Origin: an uncultured Eggerthellaceae bacterium | GTDB taxonomy: Bacteria; Actinomycetota; Coriobacteriia; Coriobacteriales; Eggerthellaceae | NCBI GenBank assembly: GCA_934668515.1 | Contig: CAKUNS010000014.1 | Location: 1-47,611 of the forward strand | Direction of reading: 5' to 3' | Length of the DNA stretch: 47,611 nucleotides | Shown: positions 16,347 through 24,724 of the stretch, one piece after another | Position numbering within the stretch: the first letter of the stretch is position 1 | How the letters are laid out: each line of letters starts with the position of its first letter | Made by a program: the position numbers and the translations under genes | The notes under the pieces: model-generated | Told to the model about the DNA's origin: nothing | What the model saw: the letters and a program-made list of their open reading frames with translations, nothing else | The model's database searches: none

Positions 16347-17242
16347 CGCGCACGGCTCGTTCCCGCAAACATAAAGGCTTCGACCTTGAGAAACGCCTTT
16401 CACGTGTGGAGTCGTGCATCGAACGGCGCCCTGCTGTTTGGCGTGGATGCTGGGACAAGTGGCGCCCCGCGGTGGCCTCATCCATAGACGATATCCTTGC
16501 AGGTCAAATGCCCGAACCAATCGATCCTACGGCAAAGCGGTGGAGCGAGGTGCGCATCGATCTGGGATGCGGCAAGGGCGCCTTCACGGTTGCCTGCGCC
16601 CAAGCCCAGCCCGAGGTTCTGTTCGTGGGCATCGACATCGAACCAGTATGCGCGATGCACGGCGCCGAAGTGGCAAAGGACGCGGGTGTGCAAAATACCG
16701 TGTTCACCATTGACGAGAACCCGCATGTCGATGCGTTGTTCGCACCCAACGAGGTTTCGGCTATCTACATGAATTTCCCGGCGCCTTTCCCGAAAAAGAA
16801 ATATGCCGATCGTCGTTTGACGCACGTAAGCCGCCTGCTTGCGTATCGGTCGGTGCTCAAACAGGACGGCGAGCTTTGGCTTAAAACCGACAGCGATCCC
16901 CTGTTCATTTACTCGCTCGGCCAGCTTGAGCTCGCCGGTTTCGATGTTGTCTGGAAGACGGACGACTGCCGCGCGGCGCGCCCTGACGATCCGTACACGC
17001 TGTATGAAGAGAAGCTCTCGGCGCAGGGCGCTTGCGTTTACGCGCTGTGCGCGAAGCAGCGTGCGGGAGCCGTTCCGAGGTTGGAGGACATCGTGCAAAC
17101 GGATCCGCAAAGCTTGTACGACTATCTTCCCGACGATCTCGAGGGCATGACGTACATTCCTCATGGTATGGCGAACGGGGTTGAGAACATGATCAACCAG
17201 CGTCGAAATCGGCATGATCGAGCATCTGTCCAACGGAAATAA
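16343..17242 (+). CDS. trmB: tRNA (guanine-N7-)-methyltransferase TrmB
   Basis: This 299-residue Rossmann-fold methyltransferase should form m7G46 in tRNA variable loops. The SAM-binding LGCGKG motif is at 74-79, the NFPAPFPKKKYADRRLT active-site segment at 144-160 and LKTDSDP at 180-186. In characterised TrmB the segment reads NFsDPWPK with an Asp implicated in catalysis; here that position is Ala147 and the Trp is Phe149, a notable divergence. The protein is also longer than usual, with about 65 extra N-terminal residues rich in Arg. It overlaps the DUF1385 stop (ATGA). A folate- or RNA-related link to thyX is not evident. Confidence 0.85.
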   Translation: MTRTARSRKHKGFDLEKRLSRVESCIERRPAVWRGCWDKWRPAVASSIDDILAGQMPEPIDPTAKRWSEVRIDLGCGKGAFTVACAQAQPEVLFVGIDIEPVCAMHGAEVAKDAGVQNTVFTIDENPHVDALFAPNEVSAIYMNFPAPFPKKKYADRRLTHVSRLLAYRSVLKQDGELWLKTDSDPLFIYSLGQLELAGFDVVWKTDDCRAARPDDPYTLYEEKLSAQGACVYALCAKQRAGAVPRLEDIVQTDPQSLYDYLPDDLEGMTYIPHGMANGVENMINQRRNRHDRASVQRK

Positions 17243-17296
17243 AACGGCAATTAGCCGCAGCTCCAGCAACGCTCTAACGGCAGTCCAACGCATTAT

Positions 17297-17329
17297 GTCG
17301 CCTGGGAAACGAATCGTTCCGCGGGCGAC
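17297..17329 (+). other. Hairpin after trmB
   Basis: GTCGCC (17297-17302) pairs with GGCGAC (17324-17329), with an inner GGAA/TTCC helix. It lacks a T-tract, but its place about 55 bases past the trmB stop suggests a transcript end or RNA stabiliser. Confidence 0.45.
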
Positions 17330-17336
17330 AATCTCA

Positions 17337-17364
17337 TTGTCGGCTACCCGAAATCGTGTATGCT
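17337..17364 (+). promoter_or_regulatory. Putative topA promoter
   Basis: TTGTCG (17337-17342), 16 bases, TATGCT (17359-17364), with a TG immediately before the -10. The transcript would carry a leader of about 170 bases before the topA ATG. I see nothing recognisable in that leader beyond a 17-codon open frame at about 17441. Confidence 0.55.
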
Positions 17365-17539
17365 AAAGCCTGCTTAGTCGAGTTTTGCCTGCGTAACCTT
17401 AACTCGGGCGGCTGTTGTCAGCCGCGTGCAGGCAAGCCGACATGAAGAACCGTATGAAGCCCCACACGTTAATAATCGAATTGGGCGCCGTGTGAACAAG
17501 AACGATCGTGGAAACCGATCGACGAACAGGAGAGATCGC

Positions 17540-20116
17540 ATGAAGCTAGTGGTCACCGAGAAAAACGATGCAGCCGAGAAAATCGCTGCGTTGCTGGGTA
17601 CCTCGAAGCCCAAGAAGGACAAGGTGTATTCAACCCCGGTGTACCGATTCGAGGTTGCCGGCGAGGAATGGGTGACCATCGGTTTGCGCGGTCACATCCT
17701 CGAGCCCGACTTCACGCCTCAGCTTGTTTACAAGCAGCGTGGCGGCTGGCGCGGCGTCACCGTCGACGGCGAGGCGGTTCCCGCGAACATCCCCGCGAAC
17801 CTAGCGCGTCCTCCTTACAAATCCAAGCGCAAGCCGTTCTTGGCCGACGGCATCGAGCTGAAGTCATGGAAGATGGAGGCTCTTCCGTATTTGGTCTACG
17901 CACCTATCGAGAAGCTGCCGAAGGAAAAGGAAATCATCCGCTCGCTTAAGAACTTGGCGAAGAAGGCCGATTCCATCGTCATCGCAACCGACTTCGACCG
18001 CGAAGGCGAGCTCATCGGTTCCGATGCGCTTTCGTGCATCAAGGAAGTGAACGATTCGGCGCCGGTTTCCCGTGCGCGTTACTCCGCGTTCACTAAAGAA
18101 GAGATCACCCACGCGTTCAATAACCTGGTCGAACTTGACGTCAATCTGGCTCAGGCCGGTGCATCGCGTCAGGACATCGACCTTATTTGGGGCGCTGCGC
18201 TTACCCGTTACCTCACGTTGGTGAAATTCGCCGGTTACGGAAACGTTCGCTCGTCCGGCCGCGTCCAAACCCCGACCCTTGCGCTGGTCGTCGCTAAGGA
18301 ACGCGAGCGTATGGCTTTCGTTCCCGAGGATTACTGGGTCATCCGAGGAAAGTTCGGCCAGGGCGATGACGCCTTCGAAGCGCCGCATGCCACGGCTCGC
18401 TTCAAAAACCAGGCCGAGGCAGACGCCGTCATGGCGCACGTCGATGGCGCGAAAACCGCAACCGTAAGCGAGATCGCCAAGCGCAAGCGCACCGTCAAGC
18501 CGCCGGCCCCTTTCAACACCACGTCGCTCATGGCTGCCGCTGCAGCCGAAGGCATCAGCCCTGCGCGCACCATGCGTTTGGCCGAAAGCCTGTATATGGA
18601 CGGCTACATCAGTTACCCGCGTGTCGACAACACGGTGTATCCGTCGTCGTTGAACCTGGCGGAAACCGTCAAAACCATTGCCGGCAACCCGGCGTATGCC
18701 GAGCACTGCCGCAAGATCCTTTCGAAGGGCAAGATCACGGCAACGCGCGGCAAGCAGCAAGACACCGACCATCCGCCTATCTATCCCACGGCGAAGGCAA
18801 CGCCCGACGATATGGATGCCTCGAAGTACAAACTGTACAACCTCATCGCGCGTCGCTTCTTGGCAACGCTTTCCGACGAGGCCATCGTCGAGGGCACCAA
18901 GGTCACCCTCGATGTCGCAGGCGAATCGTTCGCAGCACGCGGCGACGTGCTTGTCTCCCCGGGCTTCCGCGCTATCTATCCGTACGGCCTGAAGAAGGAC
19001 GAGCGGCTTCCGCAGCTGGCCGAGGGCGACGTCATCGCGTTCAACGGCGCCACCTGCACGAAGAAGCAGACCGAGCCCCCTGCGCGTTACAGTCAGGGCA
19101 AGCTCATTCAGGAAATGGAGAAGCTCGGGCTTGGCACCAAGTCCACCCGCCACTCCATCATCCAGCGTCTGTACGACGTCAAATACGTTCAGAACGACCC
19201 GCTTGAGCCTTCTCAGCTGGGTATGGCCGTGTGCGATGCTCTTGACAAGTACGCTCCGCACATCACGCATCCCGAGATGACTGCCGAGCTCGAGCAGGAG
19301 ATGAACAACATCGCTGCCGGTAAAACCACCAAAGACGATGTCGTTGCCGATTCGCGTGCATTGTTGGCTGGTCAGCTCGACCAGCTCATTCCCCACGCGG
19401 AAGAGGTCAAGGACGCCCTTGCCGACGCGGTTGCGGCCGACGCCTATGTCGGCAAGTGCCCTAAGTGCGGCAAAGACCTGCAAATCAGGGCCTCGAACAA
19501 AACCAAGTCGATGTTCATCGGCTGCTCGGGGTGGCCCGATTGCGACGTCACCTACCCGCTGCCGAAGGGCAAGATCGAATCGGTTCCCGAGGTTTGCCCG
19601 ACGTGCGGCATGCCCCAGGTTAAGGTCACGGCGTTCCGCTCGAAGCCGCGTGTCATGTGCATCGATCCCAATTGCGAGTCCAACAAAGAGCCCGATGTGG
19701 TGGTGGGCATGTGCCCCACATGCGCCGCAATGGGCAAGGAGAGCAAGCTTATCGCGCAGAAGAACCCGCGCACGCTGAAGCGCTTCATCCGCTGCGAGAA
19801 TTACGAGGAATGCGATACCAGCTATCCGCTTCCGCAGTACGGCAAGCTTACGGCAACCGAGGAAACCTGTGAGGCATGCGGTGCTCCCATGGTCATCGTC
19901 ACCACCGCGCGCGGCCCGTGGAAGCTCTGTCCGAATTTCGATTGCCCAAGCAAAGAGAAGGACGAGTCTAAGACCGGAAAGGGCAAGACGACTGCCAAGG
20001 GCAAAACGAAGAAGGCTTCGACTGCGAAGGCAAAAACGTCAACCACAAAGTCGAAAACCTCGGCTGCCAAATTGAAGACAGCGAAGGCTACAGCTTCGAA
20101 GGAAGACGACAAATAA
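17540..20116 (+). CDS. topA: DNA topoisomerase I (type IA), archaeal-like
   Basis: An 858-residue type IA topoisomerase that relaxes negative supercoils. The Toprim acidic motif is DFDREGELIG (151-160), and the active-site tyrosine is Tyr359 in GYISYPRVDN. The N-terminus (MKLVVTEKNDAAEKIAALL, then a GLRGHILEPDF loop) resembles archaeal topoisomerase I more than the usual bacterial TopA. From about residue 635 there are several four-Cys zinc ribbons (CPKCGKDL, CPTCGMPQ, CPTCAAMG, CEACGAPM), and the last 50 residues are Lys/Thr/Ala repeats that probably grip DNA. The ATG at 17540 follows AGGAGAG (17528-17534); upstream in-frame starts lack ribosome sites. It stands alone in its transcript. Confidence 0.93.
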   Translation: MKLVVTEKNDAAEKIAALLGTSKPKKDKVYSTPVYRFEVAGEEWVTIGLRGHILEPDFTPQLVYKQRGGWRGVTVDGEAVPANIPANLARPPYKSKRKPFLADGIELKSWKMEALPYLVYAPIEKLPKEKEIIRSLKNLAKKADSIVIATDFDREGELIGSDALSCIKEVNDSAPVSRARYSAFTKEEITHAFNNLVELDVNLAQAGASRQDIDLIWGAALTRYLTLVKFAGYGNVRSSGRVQTPTLALVVAKERERMAFVPEDYWVIRGKFGQGDDAFEAPHATARFKNQAEADAVMAHVDGAKTATVSEIAKRKRTVKPPAPFNTTSLMAAAAAEGISPARTMRLAESLYMDGYISYPRVDNTVYPSSLNLAETVKTIAGNPAYAEHCRKILSKGKITATRGKQQDTDHPPIYPTAKATPDDMDASKYKLYNLIARRFLATLSDEAIVEGTKVTLDVAGESFAARGDVLVSPGFRAIYPYGLKKDERLPQLAEGDVIAFNGATCTKKQTEPPARYSQGKLIQEMEKLGLGTKSTRHSIIQRLYDVKYVQNDPLEPSQLGMAVCDALDKYAPHITHPEMTAELEQEMNNIAAGKTTKDDVVADSRALLAGQLDQLIPHAEEVKDALADAVAADAYVGKCPKCGKDLQIRASNKTKSMFIGCSGWPDCDVTYPLPKGKIESVPEVCPTCGMPQVKVTAFRSKPRVMCIDPNCESNKEPDVVVGMCPTCAAMGKESKLIAQKNPRTLKRFIRCENYEECDTSYPLPQYGKLTATEETCEACGAPMVIVTTARGPWKLCPNFDCPSKEKDESKTGKGKTTAKGKTKKASTAKAKTSTTKSKTSAAKLKTAKATASKEDDK

Positions 20117-20160
20117 TAGATCGCCCGGGCATGGCAGCAAGTCTGGGCAATCCTAGATCT

Positions 20161-20190
20161 GCGGCCGCGGCTTCAAATCCGTGGCCGCCG
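20161..20190 (+). terminator. Hairpin between topA and sdhA
   Basis: GCGGCCGCGG (20161-20170) pairs with CCGTGGCCGC (20179-20188), with one G-U pair, followed by CGTTTCGCTT. It is a probable terminator for topA with a weak T-tract. Confidence 0.55.
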
Positions 20191-20218
20191 TTTCGCTTAT
20201 AAACAGGAAAGGAATCCG

Positions 20219-21931
20219 ATGCGCACTTACGATGTGGTCATCGTCGGCGCCGGCGGTGCGGGGATGTCGGCGGCTTTGGCCGCCAGCAAGCAGGGCGACC
20301 TGTCGGTCGCGGTGCTCACGAAGGTGTTCCCCACGCGCAGCCACACCGGCGCGGCCCAGGGCGGCATGAACGCGGCCTTGGGCTACCGCGACGAGACCGA
20401 CACCATCGAGAGCCACTTCTACGACACGGTCAAGGGAAGCGACTTCCTGGCCGACCAGGACGCAGTGGAGTTCTTCGTGTCGGGCATGCCCGACCTGGTG
20501 CTCGAGCTTGAGGGCATGGGCGTGCCGTACTCGCGCGACGAGAAGGGCCTCATCGCGCAGCGTCCCTTTGGCGGTGCGAGCCATCCGCGCTGCTGCTACT
20601 CGGCCGACAAGACCGGTCACGTGGTGCTGCACGCGCTTTACGAGAACTGCCTGAAGAACGGCGTCGAGTTCCTGGACGAGATGAACCTGCTGGACATCGC
20701 CCGCGATCAGGACGGCGTTCAGGGCGTCGTGGCCATTGACCTGCGCCGCGGCGAGATCGAGGTCTTTCGAGCCAAGGCGGTCGTCATCGCCGCCGGCGGC
20801 TTCGGCCGCGTGTACTGGAGTCGCACCACCAATGCCACCAACATGACCGGCGACGGCGTGGCGGCGTGCCTGCGTGCGGGTGTCCCCGTCAAAGACCCCG
20901 AATTCGTGCAGTTCCATCCCACGGGCCTGGCTTCCACGGGCGTGCTGCTCTCCGAGGCGTGCCGCGGCGAGGGTGGCTACCTCATCAACAATCAAGGTGA
21001 GCGCTTCATGGCGCGCTACGCCCCCGAGAAAATGGAGCTCGGCCCTCGCGACCTGGTGGCCCGCTCCATCGAGACCGAGATCAGGGAGGGCCGCGGTTTC
21101 GGCGAGGGTATGGGGTCCTACGTCCTCATGGACCTTCGCCATCTGGGCGCCGAGCGCATCATGGAGCGCCTGCCGCAGGTGCGCGAGCTGGCGCTTTCCT
21201 TCGAGGGTGTGGACATGATTACCGACCCGGTGCCCATCCGCCCCTCCAACCACTACATGATGGGCGGCATCGACGTCGTCGACTTCCGCACGTGCGCAAC
21301 GGCTGTGGACGGTCTGCACGCTGCGGGCGAGTGCAGCTGCATCAGCGTCCATGGAGCCAACCGCTTGGGCGGCAACTCCGTGTCCGAGGTGGTCTTCTTC
21401 GGCAGGCAGGCCGGCATCGGCGCCGCCGACACGGCGCGCCGCCGCGAGCTTCCGGCTGCAGACCGCCTCGACGAGCTAAACCGGCAATGGACCGAGCGCT
21501 TCGATGCCATGCGCGGCAAGAAAGACGGCGAGTCCGTTTTCGCCATTCGCGACCGCATGGCCGAGGCCATGTGGAACGGCGTGGGCATCTTCCGCGACGA
21601 GGCGGGGATGGCGGCCGCTGAGGCCGTTGTCGACGAGTGCATAGCCGCCTATGCTGATGCCTCGATCGGCGACCCCTCCAAGATCTACAACCAGGCGTTC
21701 ATGAACTACGTGGAGCTGGGTAACATCCTGCAGATCGCCAAGACTGTCTGCATGGGTGCCCGTGCCCGCAAGGAGAGCCGCGGGTCGCATTCGCGCGAGG
21801 ACTTCCCCCAGCGCGATGACGAGCGCTTCTTGGCCCATACCCTTGTATCGCTTGCGAAGGACGGGTCTTATTCGATCGACTATCGCCCCGTTTCGGTGAC
21901 GAAGTTCCCGCCAGAGAAAAGGACGTACTGA
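20219..21931 (+). CDS. sdhA: Succinate dehydrogenase/fumarate reductase flavoprotein subunit
   Basis: A 570-residue FAD subunit that interconverts succinate and fumarate. VIVGAGGAGMSAAL (7-20) binds FAD; RSHTGAAQGG has His42, the residue that carries covalent FAD in the family. Active-site elements are QFHPTG (231-236), the Arg249 of EACRGEGG, and HGANRLGGNS. There is no twin-arginine or other signal, so it should face the cytoplasm, unlike periplasmic MfrA. It overlaps sdhB by one base (TGATG). Followed by sdhB and a CCG-domain gene, it forms a class E (SdhABE) complex rather than one with haem-bearing C/D anchors. Sequence alone does not say which direction is physiological. Confidence 0.93.
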   Translation: MRTYDVVIVGAGGAGMSAALAASKQGDLSVAVLTKVFPTRSHTGAAQGGMNAALGYRDETDTIESHFYDTVKGSDFLADQDAVEFFVSGMPDLVLELEGMGVPYSRDEKGLIAQRPFGGASHPRCCYSADKTGHVVLHALYENCLKNGVEFLDEMNLLDIARDQDGVQGVVAIDLRRGEIEVFRAKAVVIAAGGFGRVYWSRTTNATNMTGDGVAACLRAGVPVKDPEFVQFHPTGLASTGVLLSEACRGEGGYLINNQGERFMARYAPEKMELGPRDLVARSIETEIREGRGFGEGMGSYVLMDLRHLGAERIMERLPQVRELALSFEGVDMITDPVPIRPSNHYMMGGIDVVDFRTCATAVDGLHAAGECSCISVHGANRLGGNSVSEVVFFGRQAGIGAADTARRRELPAADRLDELNRQWTERFDAMRGKKDGESVFAIRDRMAEAMWNGVGIFRDEAGMAAAEAVVDECIAAYADASIGDPSKIYNQAFMNYVELGNILQIAKTVCMGARARKESRGSHSREDFPQRDDERFLAHTLVSLAKDGSYSIDYRPVSVTKFPPEKRTY

Positions 21932-22908
21932 TGGCCGCCGAAAGAACCATCGTCTTCAATGTGCGCCGCTTCGACGGAGAGCGCTCGTTCAGCCAGCGTT
22001 ACGAGCTGCCCTATGCCAAGGACACCCTGCTCGGGTGCCTCACCAAGATTCGCGAGCAGCAAGACCCGACGCTTTGCTTCACCAGTGCATGTCGCCACGC
22101 CATCTGCGGCAGCTGCGCGGTGCAGGTCAACGGCAGCGCGTTCCTTGCTTGCGAGACCCAGCTCGATTCGCTGCTGGACACGTTCGGCACCGACGAGCTT
22201 TCCCTTGAGCCGTTGAACAACCTGCCCGTTGTGCGCGATCTGGTCGTTGATTTCGACGGGGTGGGCGACAAGATGAAGAAGGTGCAGGGTTGGATGTGCC
22301 CGCATGAGGGTCGCCATGACCATCTGCAGTCGCCTGAGGACTTCCACCTCATCGCCAAGCCTGCCGATTGCATTCTTTGCGGCAGCTGCGTCTCGGAGTG
22401 CCGTGAGCTGGCTTACGACGATGGCACGTACCTGCCTCCCGCGGCTATGAACAAGGCCTACCGCTTCGAGCGCGACAGCCGCGATGGCAATCGTGGCGCG
22501 CGCGTGCTGGCTGCCCTTCAGAACAACCTGTGGAAGTGCATCCACTGCCAGCAGTGCACGTCGAAGTGCCCGAAGGATATCCCCGTGGCCGAGGAGATCA
22601 GCTACCTGCGCCGCCGCGCCATTGAGATGGGACAGACGAACTCCGAAGGCGCGCGTCATGCTCTGTCCTTCTACGGAGACGTCAAAAGGACAGGCCTGCT
22701 TAATGAGACCATGCTGGCGCTTCGCACCGAGGGCCTGGTCAAGACCGTTCTTACTCGCACGCCGTTCGCGATGCGCATGGTGCTGGCCGGCAAGATGAAC
22801 CCGCTGCACATGCCGCGCCCAGTGAAGGGCATCGAGGACGTGCGCCGTTTGTACGAGTTCTCCCAGAACCTTTCCAGGGGCCAGGACGACGAGGTGAACC
22901 ATGGCTAA
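21931..22908 (+). CDS. sdhB: Succinate dehydrogenase/fumarate reductase iron-sulfur subunit
   Basis: A 325-residue electron-transfer subunit. The [2Fe-2S] ligands are Cys54, 59, 62 and 74 (CRHAICGSC). The second cluster uses Cys147, 150, 153 and 157 (CILCGSCVSEC). The third motif is CIHCQQCTSKCP (203, 206, 209, 213) with four Cys, where classical SdhB has three and a [3Fe-4S]; the extra Cys is the known marker of SdhE-type enzymes and predicts a second [4Fe-4S]. It extends about 75-80 residues beyond the usual C-terminus. Start and stop overlap both neighbours, indicating tight translational coupling. Confidence 0.93.
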   Translation: MAAERTIVFNVRRFDGERSFSQRYELPYAKDTLLGCLTKIREQQDPTLCFTSACRHAICGSCAVQVNGSAFLACETQLDSLLDTFGTDELSLEPLNNLPVVRDLVVDFDGVGDKMKKVQGWMCPHEGRHDHLQSPEDFHLIAKPADCILCGSCVSECRELAYDDGTYLPPAAMNKAYRFERDSRDGNRGARVLAALQNNLWKCIHCQQCTSKCPKDIPVAEEISYLRRRAIEMGQTNSEGARHALSFYGDVKRTGLLNETMLALRTEGLVKTVLTRTPFAMRMVLAGKMNPLHMPRPVKGIEDVRRLYEFSQNLSRGQDDEVNHG

Positions 22909-23800
22909 GCATCGTTACGCGTTCTTTCCGGGCTGCACGTTGGAGTCCGCGGCAAGCGAACTTAAGATCGCGACGTTGAAAACCTGTGAGTGTCTGGGCA
23001 TAGAGATTCAGGAGATCGAGGGTTGGACGTGCTGTGGTGCGGCCCAGATCCAGGACGTCGACGACTTCCTGGGCGTGGCCGTCAACGCCCGCAATATCGC
23101 GCTGGCCGAGGCCGCCGGCTTCGACCGCATTCTCACCGTGTGCAACACGTGCACGCTCATGCTGCGCACTGCGAAGAAGCGCCTCGACGAGGATGTTGCC
23201 CTGCGCGCGAAGGTGAACGAGGCCCTTGCTGAAATCGGGCTTGAATACAAGGGCACGGCCGAGGTCACGCACTACCTGTGGGTGCTCGTCGACGAGCACG
23301 AGTACGGACTTGACGAGCTTCGCCGCCATGTGGTGCGCCCGCTTGAGAACCTGTCGGTCGCCAACTTCTACGGCTGTCATATTCTCATGCCGCCCGATGT
23401 CATGGGTTTCGAGGACCCGCGCAACCCGCATTCCATGGAGGCCCTTGCCGAGGCGCTTGGGGCCAATAACACCGAGTTCAGCCAACGTTTGGCCTGCTGC
23501 GGTTTCCACAGCATCTATCCAGCCGAGCGCGAGGCGCTGCTCTCCAACGGCGCCAGCTGCTTGGCCGCTAAGGACGCGGGTGCTGACTGCTTGGTCACGC
23601 CGTGCCCGCTTTGCCATATGGCGCTCGATATGTGGCAACACGACGCCCAGAAGAAGCAGGACCGCGACATCACTATGCCGACGCTTCATCTTCCGCAGCT
23701 CGTGGGCCTGGCGCTTGGATTCGGCCCGAAAGAGATGGCGGTGGGCAAGCACATAGTCGATCCTCAGAAGCTGCTTGATCGCAAAATGAGCGAGCTGTAA
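22901..23800 (+). CDS. sdhE: SdhE/HdrB-like membrane-associated subunit with two CCG domains
   Basis: A 299-residue protein with two copies of the CCG motif: Cys12, Cys44-Cys45, Cys81 and Cys84 (spacings 31 and 35), and Cys159, Cys199-Cys200, Cys235 and Cys238 (spacings 39 and 34). These match the CX31-39CCX35-36CXXC pattern of heterodisulfide reductase HdrB and of SdhE, where it holds an unusual iron-sulfur cluster. In class E succinate:quinone enzymes this subunit links the AB dimer to quinone at the membrane through amphipathic helices, with no haem. It has no clear transmembrane helix. The ATG overlaps the sdhB stop by eight bases and has GAGGTG before it. Confidence 0.9.
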   Translation: MAKHRYAFFPGCTLESAASELKIATLKTCECLGIEIQEIEGWTCCGAAQIQDVDDFLGVAVNARNIALAEAAGFDRILTVCNTCTLMLRTAKKRLDEDVALRAKVNEALAEIGLEYKGTAEVTHYLWVLVDEHEYGLDELRRHVVRPLENLSVANFYGCHILMPPDVMGFEDPRNPHSMEALAEALGANNTEFSQRLACCGFHSIYPAEREALLSNGASCLAAKDAGADCLVTPCPLCHMALDMWQHDAQKKQDRDITMPTLHLPQLVGLALGFGPKEMAVGKHIVDPQKLLDRKMSEL

Positions 23801-23907
23801 AAAGCTTCAGGTGAAAAACGTCTTGCTGATGTGTCGGCGAAAAGCCGCGCATCTGGTTAAATCGTGGCTGACCATGCGACGCTTCCGTCTTGCTTTGCCG
23901 TGCAGGT

Positions 23908-23913
23908 TATAAT
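23908..23913 (+). promoter_or_regulatory. Perfect -10 box upstream of tmk
   Basis: TATAAT at 23908-23913, about 83 bases before tmk. The best -35 candidates (TTCCGT at 23883, spacing 19) are weak. It probably starts the tmk-holB-ricT transcript; the rest of 23801-23995 shows nothing clear. Confidence 0.5.
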
Positions 23914-23995
23914 GAAGAATCGCTGATCGTCGCGCGCTATGTTGGTTCGCGCGATCAAGGCAGCAACCACCAACCCATCACGGTGAAGCGAGACC

Positions 23996-24724
23996 ATGGC
24001 TTTCAAAGGCGAAAATGAAAACGAGGCTTCGAAAACGGCCGCTTCGGGCGTGTTCATCACGTTCGAGGGCGGTGACGGTGCGGGCAAAACCACGCATATG
24101 GGCTTCGTCGTCCAGCAGCTGAAAGCCCAAGGTTTCGACGTGGTTCAGCTTCGCGAACCGGGCGGCACGTCCGTTGGCGAAAGCTTGCGCAGGTTGGTGC
24201 TCGATCCGGCGCATGACGAGATCTCCGATGTTTGCGAGCTGCTCATTTACGAGGCTGCCCGCGCTCAGCTTGTCGCCCAGGTTGTGAAGCCCGCTTTGGA
24301 ACGCGGAGCCGTCGTTATCTGCGATCGGTTCACCGACTCCACCGTTGCCTATCAGGGATTCGGCCGCGGCATCGACCGTGCATCGGTTGATTTCGTCAAT
24401 GAGCTTGCCTGCCAGGGCACGGTTCCCGCACGCACGGTGTTCATGACCACGGGCCTCGATGCCTCGGTGGGCCTTGCACGCGCAACAAGCAGAAGGAAGG
24501 CCGATCGCCTCGAGCTTGCGGGTGTTGATTTCCATACCCGCGTGGCTCAGGGCTACGCCGACTCGGCACAGCGTTTCCCCGGGCGCTTTCGCACGGTTGT
24601 CACTTCGCGAAAGAAGTCCGACACGGCCCGCGCGGTGTTTGCGCAGATCATCGATCTGTTCCCAACGTTCGATCTGTCGCTTGTCCCGTTCGACTCTCTT
24701 GATGGGAAGGGCGGCGACGCTTAA
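23996..24724 (+). CDS. tmk: Thymidylate kinase
   Basis: It phosphorylates dTMP to dTDP. The 242-residue protein has a P-loop GGDGAGKTT, the REPGGT segment and DRFTDSTVAYQGFGRG, the three conserved parts of bacterial TMK. About 17 residues precede the usual family start (VFITFEGGDGAGKTT); an internal GTG could be the true start, but it lacks a ribosome site, so the ATG at 23996 is kept. holB starts on the base after its stop, the common tmk-holB arrangement. Confidence 0.95.
   Translation: MAFKGENENEASKTAASGVFITFEGGDGAGKTTHMGFVVQQLKAQGFDVVQLREPGGTSVGESLRRLVLDPAHDEISDVCELLIYEAARAQLVAQVVKPALERGAVVICDRFTDSTVAYQGFGRGIDRASVDFVNELACQGTVPARTVFMTTGLDASVGLARATSRRKADRLELAGVDFHTRVAQGYADSAQRFPGRFRTVVTSRKKSDTARAVFAQIIDLFPTFDLSLVPFDSLDGKGGDA

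Noticed and set aside
17864..19483. 539-codon minus-strand open frame within topA
   Set aside because: Shadow of the topA reading frame, with no recognisable product.
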